From: an uncultured Micrococcus sp.
GTDB lineage: Bacteria > Actinomycetota > Actinomycetes > Actinomycetales > Micrococcaceae
NCBI GenBank assembly: GCA_946222435.1
Contig: CAMIOJ010000036.1
Coordinates: 1-11,790, forward strand
Reading direction: 5' to 3'
DNA length: 11,790 nt
Within the stretch, counting starts at the first letter, position 1. Each line of letters opens with the position of its first letter. Positions 6,178 to 11,790 of this stretch are shown piece after piece. A program made the translations under genes and the position numbers. The notes beneath the pieces are model-generated. The model was not told where the DNA came from and made no database searches. It saw only the letters and a program-made list of their open reading frames with translations.

Positions 6178-6624
6178 ATGAGCGCCTCTTCGCTGCTGGT
6201 CCTGAACGGCCCCAACCTGAACCTGCTCGGCACGCGCCAGCCGGAGACCTACGGCACCGCCACACTGGCGGACGTGGAGCAGCTCGCCGCGCAGACCGCC
6301 GAGCGGTTCGGCATGAGCGTGGAGTGCCGACAGTCCAACCACGAGGGCCAGCTCATCGACTGGATCCACGAGGCCCGCGGGAGGCACGCCGGGATCGTGC
6401 TCAACCCGGGGGCCTACAGCCACACCTCCGTGGCGATCCGCGACGCCATCAGCTCCGTGGAGCTGCCCGTGGTGGAGGTGCACCTGAGCAACATCCACGC
6501 CCGCGAGCCGTTCCGCCACCACTCCTACGTGTCTGCGGTGGCCGCGGCCGTGCTGTGCGGGACCGGCGTGCAGGGGTACGCCTACGCCGTGGAGCACCTG
6601 GCCCGGCTGGCCGGGAAGGGCTGA
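6178..6624 (+). CDS. aroQ: Type II 3-dehydroquinate dehydratase
   Basis: This 148-residue enzyme converts 3-dehydroquinate to 3-dehydroshikimate in the cytosolic shikimate pathway, as a dodecamer in known members. LVLNGPNLNLLGTRQPETYG (7-26) carries the catalytic Tyr25 and Arg20. RQSNHEGQLIDWIH (51-64) follows. LNPGAYSHTS (75-84) has Asn76 and His82. EVHLSNIHAREPFRHHSY (100-117) has Glu100, catalytic His102 and Arg113. Length is typical. The frame is open upstream, but homology begins at ATG 6178 and a -10 box is placed for a leaderless message, so this start is favoured. It stands apart from other aro genes here and converges on the CoA-transferase gene. Confidence 0.95.
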   Translation: MSASSLLVLNGPNLNLLGTRQPETYGTATLADVEQLAAQTAERFGMSVECRQSNHEGQLIDWIHEARGRHAGIVLNPGAYSHTSVAIRDAISSVELPVVEVHLSNIHAREPFRHHSYVSAVAAAVLCGTGVQGYAYAVEHLARLAGKG

Positions 6625-6655
6625 GGCCGACGGGGGAGGCGGCGTCGGCCGCCTC
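6625..6655. terminator. Overlapping hairpins between convergent aroQ and CoA-transferase gene
   Basis: GAGGCGGC-GTCG-GCCGCCTC (6636-6655) is a perfect 8-bp stem that overlaps the CoA-transferase stop codon. GGCCGAC (6625-6631) with GTCGGCC (6644-6650) is a perfect 7-bp stem starting on the base after the aroQ stop. The two share bases and cannot form together. No T-run follows. The likely role is a shared two-way terminator. Confidence 0.5.
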
Positions 6656-7823
6656 AGTGCGTGTGGCCGCGACCCTCGAGCCAGGCGAGCACCGCCTCGC
6701 GGTCCTCGTCCAGCCGCGGCGGGGCCTTCACATGCCGGGCCGGGGTACGCGAGTAGTCCACGGGATGGCGCACGGTCGGCGCGCCGCCGGCGTCCGCCAC
6801 GGGGTCCAGGCCCAGCTTCTCTGCGTACGCGATCCCCTCGTCCACACCGAGGATGGGGGCGCACGGCACCCCGACCTCCACGAGGTCGTCCTGCCAGGCC
6901 TGTGCGTCCCGTTCGGCAAGACGCTCCACCATGCGGCGGCGCAGCTCATCGCGGTGCTCGTTGCGGGCGGACATGGTGGCGAACCGCTCGTCCTGGGCCA
7001 GCTCCGGGGCGCCGAGCACCTCGGCCAGGCGGGCGAACTGGCGGTCGTTGCCCACGCAGATGATCAGGTCCGTGTCCCGGCAGGCGAAGGGGCCGTAGGG
7101 GTAGAGGCTGGGATGGTCGTTGCCCATGCGACGCGGCACCGCCCCGCCTGCCACGTAGGCCGAGGTCTGGTTGACCAGGCCGGACAGCGCGGTCATGAAG
7201 AGGTTGAGCTCCACGTGTTGACCCTGGCCGGAGCGGTCCCGCTCGCGCAGGGCCGCGAGGATCGCCAGGGCGCAGTGCAGGCCGGTCATCACGTCCATCA
7301 TCGCGACGCCGCCCTTCTGCGGCGGGCCGTCCTCCTCGCCGGTCAGGGACATGAACCCGGAGACGCCCTGGATGAGCATGTCGTAGCCGGGCAGGTGTGC
7401 GCCGCCGGCCGCGCCGAAGCCGGTGATGGAGGCGTGCACCAGGTGCGGCCAGCGCTCCGCCACGGACTCCGCGTCCAGGCCGTACTGCGCCAGGCCGCCG
7501 GGCTTGAAGTTCTCCACCAGCACGTCGGCCTCGCTCACGATCCGGTGCACCGTCTCCAGCTGCTCCGGGTCCTTCATGTCCAGGGCGATCGAGTGCTTGT
7601 TGCGGTTCGCGGCCATGAAGTAGGTGGCCATGTCCACGTGCACGGGCGGGCGCCAGGTGCGAGTGTCGTCGCCGGCCGGGGACTCCACCTTGATCACGGT
7701 GGCGCCCAGGTCCGCGAGCAGCATGGTGCAGTATGGGCCCGCGAGCACGCGGGACAGGTCCGCCACCACGACCCCGGCGAGCGGTCCCTGGCCGTCCCCG
7801 TCGAGTCCGGTCGTGTCGGTCAT
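6654..7823 (-). CDS. Class III (CaiB/BaiF) CoA-transferase, probably succinate:glutarate type
   Basis: This 389-residue cytosolic enzyme moves CoA between carboxylic acids. Family features in order: GVVVADLSRVLAGPYCTMLLADLGA from 17, VIKVESPAGDDTR (43-55), NRNKHSIALDMKDP (73-86), VLVENFKPGGL (101-111), GYDMLIQGVSG (146-156) with likely catalytic Asp148, and GNDRQFARL near 260. Overall it looks like the human SUGCT/bacterial glutarate CoA-transferase branch. Formyl-, crotonobetainyl- and succinyl-CoA transferases remain alternatives by sequence alone. ATG 7823 has AGGAGG (7830-7835) 6 bases upstream. It is divergent from a LysR gene and near gcdH; in Pseudomonas a CaiB-type transferase, gcdH and a LysR regulator (GcdR) form the glutarate locus, which supports this reading. 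Confidence 0.85.
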   Translation of the reverse strand: MTDTTGLDGDGQGPLAGVVVADLSRVLAGPYCTMLLADLGATVIKVESPAGDDTRTWRPPVHVDMATYFMAANRNKHSIALDMKDPEQLETVHRIVSEADVLVENFKPGGLAQYGLDAESVAERWPHLVHASITGFGAAGGAHLPGYDMLIQGVSGFMSLTGEEDGPPQKGGVAMMDVMTGLHCALAILAALRERDRSGQGQHVELNLFMTALSGLVNQTSAYVAGGAVPRRMGNDHPSLYPYGPFACRDTDLIICVGNDRQFARLAEVLGAPELAQDERFATMSARNEHRDELRRRMVERLAERDAQAWQDDLVEVGVPCAPILGVDEGIAYAEKLGLDPVADAGGAPTVRHPVDYSRTPARHVKAPPRLDEDREAVLAWLEGRGHTH

Positions 7824-7838
7824 GGTGAGCCTCCTGAA

Positions 7839-7865
7839 CTGCTGGCGGTTCCTTCGGTCCAGCAG
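7839..7865 (-). promoter_or_regulatory. Leader hairpin just before the CoA-transferase ribosome site
   Basis: CTGCTGG (7839-7845) and CCAGCAG (7859-7865) form a perfect 7-bp stem with a 13-base loop in the minus-strand transcript. The stem ends 3 bases before the AGGAGG ribosome site (7830-7835). It could affect ribosome access or mRNA stability. Confidence 0.4.
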
Positions 7866-7887
7866 ACCACCGGCCGCGCGTCACGTC

Positions 7888-7910
7888 CAATAGCCGATCC
7901 GCACCGATTG
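7888..7910. promoter_or_regulatory. Candidate LysR-binding dyad between CoA-transferase and lysR genes
   Basis: CAAT (7888-7891) and ATTG (7907-7910) bound a 23-bp imperfect dyad that contains two direct CCGAT copies (7894-7898 and 7904-7908). It lies in the 204-base divergent intergenic region (7824-8027), where a LysR regulator commonly binds. Only about 6 of 10 half-site positions are symmetric, so this is a modest call. No convincing -35/-10 pair was found for either gene here. Confidence 0.3.
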
Positions 7911-8027
7911 TTACCCTGAGCGCATAGATCAGCGGCCTTGCACCGGTCAGGCGGGAACGCGGGACGGACCTGGTACGTGGAGTGAGCGTCGGCACCGCCC
8001 CACCCGCACCCACCGAAGGAGCACCCC

Positions 8028-8963
8028 ATGGACATTCGCGAGGCCCACGCGTTCCTGGCCGTGGCCGAGGAGCTGCACTTCGGCCGGGCGGCGGAGCGCC
8101 TGCACATCGCACAGCCGCCACTGTCCCGCACCATCCGAAACCTGGAACGGCACTACGGGACCACCCTGTTCGACCGCACCACCCGCACCGTCTCCCTCAC
8201 CCCCGCCGGCAGTGCGCTCATCCCCGCCGCCCAGCGCCTGGTGGAGGCGGCCGCGGACGTGGACCGCGTCATGGCCGATGTGACCGCCGGACGCACGGGC
8301 CGCATCCGCCTCGGCTTCGCCAGCACCTCGAACCACCGGCACGTCGGCCGCCTGGCTCGCAAGGTGAAGGCCGACCACCCGGGCCTCGCCCTCGAGCTGC
8401 ACTCCGCACAGTTCTCCCACCAGGGCTTCTCCCGCGTGATGGACGGCCACCTGGACCTGGCGATCGGCCGCTGGGACCACCTGCCGCCGGAGCTGGACTC
8501 GGTGCTGCTGCGCCGCGAGGAGGTGCTCGCCGCTCTCCCGGCCGACCACCGCCTCGCCCACCGGGAGGAGGTCGCGTTCGCCGAGCTCGCGGACGAGGAC
8601 TGGATCGTGCTGCCCACCGGCGTCAGCGCGGCCCTGCACCACCGCTTCACGTCCCTGTCGCTCTCGGCCGGAGTGATCCCGCGGGTGATCGAGACCGCCC
8701 CGGACTCCTGGACCATGCTCGTGCTCGTGGCCGCCGGCAACGGCGTCGGCTTCAGCATGGAGACCGTCCGGGACAACGCCCACCACGAGTCCGGCGTCCG
8801 CTTCGTCCGCCTCGCCGGCCCTGCCGACCCCATGGACATGCGCATGATCTGGCGCCGGGACCATGACTCCGCCGCCCTGCGCTCCGTGGTGGACGCCTCC
8901 GTGGCGGTCTTCCAGCACGACGACGGCTCCCCCGCCTCCGCCTCGCCCGTCACCGACGGCTGA
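8028..8963 (+). CDS. LysR-type transcriptional regulator of the glutarate locus (inferred)
   Basis: This is a 311-residue regulator with a textbook N-terminal winged helix-turn-helix (1-60): HFGRAAERLHIAQPPLSRTI (17-36), then LFDRTTR and LTPAG. The effector-binding domain (about 92-295) contains RIRLGFAS at its start and DLAIGRW near 145. The sequence style is close to the BenM/CatM branch. The last 15-20 residues are Ser/Pro-rich and not part of the fold. ATG 8028 has AAGGAG (8016-8021) 6 bases upstream. It sits between a divergent CoA-transferase and downstream gcdH, so control of both, with glutarate or glutaryl-CoA as inducer, is the natural guess by analogy with GcdR of Pseudomonas. The effector cannot be read from the sequence. 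Confidence 0.9.
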   Translation: MDIREAHAFLAVAEELHFGRAAERLHIAQPPLSRTIRNLERHYGTTLFDRTTRTVSLTPAGSALIPAAQRLVEAAADVDRVMADVTAGRTGRIRLGFASTSNHRHVGRLARKVKADHPGLALELHSAQFSHQGFSRVMDGHLDLAIGRWDHLPPELDSVLLRREEVLAALPADHRLAHREEVAFAELADEDWIVLPTGVSAALHHRFTSLSLSAGVIPRVIETAPDSWTMLVLVAAGNGVGFSMETVRDNAHHESGVRFVRLAGPADPMDMRMIWRRDHDSAALRSVVDASVAVFQHDDGSPASASPVTDG

Positions 8964-8986
8964 GCCTCACCCGATTCAGACCAGAA

Positions 8987-9026
8987 CGGTCATACCGACT
9001 CTTGATAGGGACATGAGGTGACGTCA
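8987..9026. promoter_or_regulatory. Two short palindromes in the lysR-gcdH intergenic region
   Basis: CGGT-CAT-ACCG (8987-8997) and TGACGTCA (9019-9026) are perfect inverted repeats in the 214-base gap (8964-9177). They lie about 130 and 105 bases upstream of the predicted gcdH transcription start. They may be regulator sites; no family could be assigned. Confidence 0.25.
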
Positions 9027-9093
9027 GGGGCAGGGCCGCACCCCACCGCAGGCGACAGAGCAGGGTGAGGGCGCCGTCGTCGTGGTTCCGTCC

Positions 9094-9123
9094 CTGTCAG
9101 CGCCGGAACGGCGCGCCTAGAGT
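9094..9123 (+). promoter_or_regulatory. Predicted gcdH promoter with a palindromic operator in the spacer
   Basis: A -35 box CTGTCA (9094-9099, 4/6) and a -10 box TAGAGT (9118-9123) lie 18 bases apart, giving a start near 9130 and a leader of about 48 bases. The spacer holds a perfect inverted repeat, GCGCCG-GAA-CGGCGC (9100-9114). A protein bound there would compete with RNA polymerase, so the arrangement suggests repression. Confidence 0.5.
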
Positions 9124-9177
9124 GAACGGGAGAGAACCCGCGCGGCATCGGAGCCGCAGCACCTGCCAGGAGGAACC

Positions 9178-10413
9178 GTGCCCAAGCACCCCACCGACCT
9201 GATGGACATCGAGTCGCAGCTGTCCGCCGAGGAGATCGCGGTCCGGGACCGCGTCGCGGACTTCGTGGACCGTCGCGTCCGCCCGAACATCGCCACCTGG
9301 TTCGACGAGGCCACGCTGCCGCTGGAGATCGTGCCCGAGATGGCCGAACTCGGTCTGTTCGGCATGCACCTTCAGGGCTACGGCTGCGCCGGCCGCACCG
9401 CCACCGAGTACGGCCTGGCCATGCAGGAGATGGAGGCCGGCGACTCCGGTCTGCGCACCGTGGTGTCCGTGCAGGGCTCCCTCGCCATGTCCGCGATCCA
9501 CAAGCACGGCTCCGAGGAGCAGAAGAAGACGTGGCTGCCGCAGATGGCCGCCGGCGACGCCCTCGGCTTCTTCGGCCTCACCGAGCCGACCGCCGGCTCC
9601 GACCCGGCCTCCATGACCACCCGTGCCCGCCTCGAGGGCGACGAGTGGGTCCTGGACGGCGCCAAGCGCTGGATCGGCCTGGCCTCCGTGGCCACGCTCG
9701 GCGTGATCTGGGCGAAGGTCTCGGACGAGGACGCCGCGAAGGCCGACTCCGCCGGCGGACTGGGCCTGGAGCTGCGTGAAAGCAAGGGCGGCGAGCAGGT
9801 CCGCGGGTTCATCGTGCCGACGGACACCGAGGGCTTCACCGCCACCCCCATCACCCAGAAGATGTCCATGCGCGCCTCCCTGCAGTGCGACATCACCCTG
9901 GAGGGCGCCCGCCTCCCGCTGGACGCGATCATGCCGAAGCACCCGGGCCTGCGCGGCCCGTTCATGTGCCTGTCCGAGGCCCGCTACGGCATCGCCTGGG
10001 GTGCCATGGGCGCCGCCCGCGACTCCATCGAGGCCGCGCTGGACTACTCCAAGGAGCGGCTGCAGTTCGGCAAGCCGCTCTCCGGCTACCAGCTGACCCA
10101 GAAGAAGCTCGCGGACATGACCCTGCAGCTCGCCACCGGCCAGCTGCTCGCCCTGCGCCTCGGCCGCGCCAAGGACGAGGGCACCCTCACCCCCGCGATG
10201 ATCTCCGTGGCGAAGCTGAACAACTGCCGCACCGCGATCGAGATCTGCCGCGAGGCGAGGACCATCCTGGGCGGCAACGGCATCACCAGCGAATACTCGC
10301 CGCTGCGCCACGCCAACAACCTCGAGTCCGTGCGCACCTACGAGGGCACGGACGAGGTCCACACCCTGATCGTGGGCCAGGCGCTCACCGGTGAGGCGGC
10401 GTTCCGCGGCTGA
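9178..10413 (+). CDS. gcdH: Glutaryl-CoA dehydrogenase
   Basis: This 411-residue FAD enzyme of the acyl-CoA dehydrogenase family oxidises and normally decarboxylates glutaryl-CoA to crotonyl-CoA, in lysine, tryptophan and glutarate breakdown. Features specific to this branch are GYGCAG (67-72), DSGLR (89-93) with Arg93 matching the arginine that binds the substrate's free carboxylate, GLTEPTAGSDP (133-143), ARYGIAWG (268-275), QFGKPL (296-301), LGGNGI (364-369) and TYEGT (387-391) with catalytic Glu389. A loop at about 183-207 is some 20 residues longer than in the mitochondrial enzyme. The GTG start has AGGAGG (9168-9173) 4 bases upstream. It follows a LysR gene on the same strand but has its own predicted promoter, and a CoA-transferase nearby can supply glutaryl-CoA. 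Confidence 0.93.
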   Translation: MPKHPTDLMDIESQLSAEEIAVRDRVADFVDRRVRPNIATWFDEATLPLEIVPEMAELGLFGMHLQGYGCAGRTATEYGLAMQEMEAGDSGLRTVVSVQGSLAMSAIHKHGSEEQKKTWLPQMAAGDALGFFGLTEPTAGSDPASMTTRARLEGDEWVLDGAKRWIGLASVATLGVIWAKVSDEDAAKADSAGGLGLELRESKGGEQVRGFIVPTDTEGFTATPITQKMSMRASLQCDITLEGARLPLDAIMPKHPGLRGPFMCLSEARYGIAWGAMGAARDSIEAALDYSKERLQFGKPLSGYQLTQKKLADMTLQLATGQLLALRLGRAKDEGTLTPAMISVAKLNNCRTAIEICREARTILGGNGITSEYSPLRHANNLESVRTYEGTDEVHTLIVGQALTGEAAFRG

Positions 10414-10414
10414 C

Positions 10415-10445
10415 GCGGGGGCTGCGGAGGGTGCGGGGGCTGCGG
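10415..10445. repeat. 13-bp direct repeat after gcdH
   Basis: GCGGGGGCTGCGG occurs exactly at 10415-10427 and 10433-10445, immediately beyond the gcdH stop. A further inverted pair, GGCGCCG (10444-10450) with CGGCGCC (10470-10476), follows. The role is unknown; simple GC-rich slippage is likely. Confidence 0.55.
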
Positions 10446-10484
10446 CGCCGGAGCCCGGTGCTGCGGCCTCGGCGCCGTGCGTGA

Positions 10485-10537
10485 TGAGGGCGAAGGTTCC
10501 CGTCATTCGTGAGGAATGACGGGAACCTCCGCCCTCA
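10485..10537. terminator. Large hairpin between convergent gcdH and rlmN, probable two-way terminator
   Basis: Arms 10485-10508 and 10514-10537 are 24 bases each and pair at 23 positions around the 5-base loop GTGAG; the single mismatch is at 10493 with 10529. The inner 15 bp are perfect. It lies 72 bases beyond the gcdH stop and 25 bases beyond the rlmN stop. The plus-strand 3' side is pyrimidine-rich (CTCTCGTCT) but has no true T-run. Position favours termination from both sides; such long arms could also mark a dispersed repeat element. Confidence 0.7.
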
Positions 10538-10561
10538 CTCTCGTCTAGACGGGGGGTGGAG

Positions 10562-11790
10562 TCAGTCGGCGACCTTCTCGGCGGCGGCCTCGTCGTCCCC
10601 GTCCGCGGCGAGCTGACCGCAGGCGCCGTCGATCTCCTTGCCGCGGGTGTCGCGGAGAGTGCACGGGATGCCGGCGTCCTCGAGGTGCTGCACGAACTCG
10701 CGCATCACCGCGGGCTCGGAGGACGTCCAGATGGAGCCCGGGGTCGGGTTCAGGGGGATCGGGTTCACGTGCACCCAGCCCTTGCCTCGGGCGTTGAGCT
10801 TCTTTGCCAGCAGGTCGGCACGCCACGGGTGGTCGTTCATGTCCTTGATGAGCGCGTACTCGATGGACACGCGGCGGCCGGTGGCCTGGAAGTACTCGTA
10901 GGCGGCGTCGATCGCCTCGTCCGCCTTCCAACGGGAGTTCACGGGGATGAGCTCGTCGCGCAGCTCGTCGTCCGGGGCGTGCAGGGACAGGGCGAAGGTC
11001 ACCGGAACCTTCTCCTGCGCCAGCTTCCGGATGGCGGGGACGAGGCCCACGGTGGAGACGGTGATGTGGCGGGCGGACATGCCCAGGCCCTCCGGGGCCG
11101 GGTCCACCATGCGGTGGACGGCGGCCATAAGGCGCTTGTAGTTCGCCAGCGGCTCGCCCATGCCCATGAACACGATGTTCGTGACGCGCTCGGCGTTGTG
11201 GCCCTTCTTCCGGGTGCCGCCCAGCTCGCCGGCGGCGATCACCTGGTTGGCGCGGACCACCTGCTCCACGATCTCCGCGGCGGACATGTTGCGGGTCAGG
11301 CCGTTCTGGCCGGTGGCGCAGAAGGGGCAGTTCATGCCGCAGCCGCACTGCGAGGACACGCAGAGGGTCACCCGGCCCGGGTAGCGCATGAGCACGGACT
11401 CCACGAGCGCGCCGTCGAACAGGCGCCAGAGGAACTTGATGGTGGCGCCGTCGTCGGTCTTGAGGCGGCGAACCTCGGTGAGCAGCAACGGAAAGAACGC
11501 CTCGGCAATCTCGGCGCGCTTGTCCTTGGGCAGATCGGTCATCTGCTCCGGGTCCGTGGTGTGGTGTTCGAAGTAGTGGACGGAGAGCTGCTTGGCGCGG
11601 AACGCGGGCAGGCCGATCTCCTTGGCCTTGGCCTGGCGCTCTTCCAGGGTCATGTCCGCCAGGTGCTGCGGGGGCTGTTGCACACGCGGCTGCTTGAACT
11701 GCAGCAGGGGGCGGCCCTCGGCGTCGGCGGCCTGGGTCCAGCCCTCGGCCTGGGGGCGCACCTGGGGTCGCTCGGCAGGGGCGGCGGTAC
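10562..11790 (-). CDS. rlmN: Dual-specificity 23S rRNA/tRNA adenine C2 methyltransferase, N-terminus cut by window end
   Basis: This radical-SAM enzyme methylates C2 of A2503 in 23S rRNA and A37 in some tRNAs, in the cytosol. Numbering from an in-frame GTG at 11761 (399 residues), the N-terminal helical domain is at about 35-100. CGMNCPFC holds the cluster ligands Cys141, Cys145 and Cys148. Cys134 and Cys381 (in EIDGACGQLA) match the two catalytic cysteines of the E. coli enzyme. MGMGEPLANY lies near residue 200, and IPLNPTPGS is near the C-terminus. The frame stays open to base 11790, and the residues read there (APAERPQ) fit the N-terminal tail of related actinobacterial RlmN proteins, so the true start is probably outside the window. 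It converges on gcdH across a large hairpin. Confidence 0.95.
   Translation of the reverse strand, partial: TAAPAERPQVRPQAEGWTQAADAEGRPLLQFKQPRVQQPPQHLADMTLEERQAKAKEIGLPAFRAKQLSVHYFEHHTTDPEQMTDLPKDKRAEIAEAFFPLLLTEVRRLKTDDGATIKFLWRLFDGALVESVLMRYPGRVTLCVSSQCGCGMNCPFCATGQNGLTRNMSAAEIVEQVVRANQVIAAGELGGTRKKGHNAERVTNIVFMGMGEPLANYKRLMAAVHRMVDPAPEGLGMSARHITVSTVGLVPAIRKLAQEKVPVTFALSLHAPDDELRDELIPVNSRWKADEAIDAAYEYFQATGRRVSIEYALIKDMNDHPWRADLLAKKLNARGKGWVHVNPIPLNPTPGSIWTSSEPAVMREFVQHLEDAGIPCTLRDTRGKEIDGACGQLAADGDDEAAAEKVAD

Noticed and set aside
6324..7919. 531-residue plus-strand open frame across aroQ and the CoA-transferase
   Set aside because: It runs in a different frame through aroQ and antisense to the CoA-transferase, both clearly real; composition is that of a shadow frame.
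9019..9026. TGACGTCA as a strong operator on its own
   Set aside because: An 8-bp palindrome of this kind can occur by chance; it is listed only as a weak candidate together with its neighbour.
9097..10506. 469-residue minus-strand open frame over gcdH
   Set aside because: It is Gly/Ala/His-rich and fully antisense to gcdH, whose catalytic motifs are all intact.

Overview
The window is high-GC DNA with strong third-position G/C bias, GTG starts, AGGAGG-type ribosome sites and one apparently leaderless gene. The RlmN and glutaryl-CoA dehydrogenase sequences look most like those of Micrococcaceae (Micrococcus, Kocuria or Arthrobacter relatives). This placement is from recognition of protein sequence, not from a search. 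Ten protein genes are supported. Two run off the ends, a permease at the left and rlmN at the right. No tRNA, rRNA, CRISPR array, insertion sequence or integrase was seen. The longest stretch without a gene is 5883-6177 (295 bases).

Region 1 (1-2467) is a small catabolic unit. A GntP-type permease and 3-hydroxyisobutyrate dehydrogenase (mmsB, valine catabolism) lie on the minus strand. A LysR-type regulator is divergent from them. The intergenic region holds a sigma70-like promoter for mmsB. A perfect TGCACA-N5-TGTGCA dyad is centred about 66 bases upstream of its predicted transcription start, the classic place for a LysR recognition site. Long hairpins separate mmsB from the permease gene.

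Region 2 (2567-5882, minus strand) is a tight three-gene operon with 4-base start/stop overlaps. It encodes a 115-residue WXG100-like helical protein, a 746-residue protein with an N-terminal WxG helical region and a C-terminal DUF1023-type alpha/beta hydrolase with an apparently intact Ser-Asp-His triad, and a 244-residue lipoprotein. This is the least understood part of the window and resembles a secreted effector or cell-surface module. No secretion ATPase is encoded here.

Region 3 (5883-6653) has an intergenic region with three GC-rich tandem repeats, then aroQ (type II 3-dehydroquinase) with a probable leaderless promoter. aroQ converges on the next gene, with overlapping hairpins between them.

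Region 4 (6654-10413) is a probable glutarate/glutaryl-CoA catabolic locus. It has a class III (CaiB/BaiF) CoA-transferase resembling succinate:glutarate CoA-transferases, a divergent LysR regulator, and gcdH (glutaryl-CoA dehydrogenase). The likely sequence is glutarate to glutaryl-CoA to crotonyl-CoA under LysR control. A perfect 15-bp palindrome sits between the -35 and -10 of the predicted gcdH promoter.

Region 5 (10414-11790) holds a very large hairpin (24-bp arms) between convergent gcdH and rlmN, then rlmN (23S rRNA/tRNA A2503/A37 methyltransferase), cut by the window edge.
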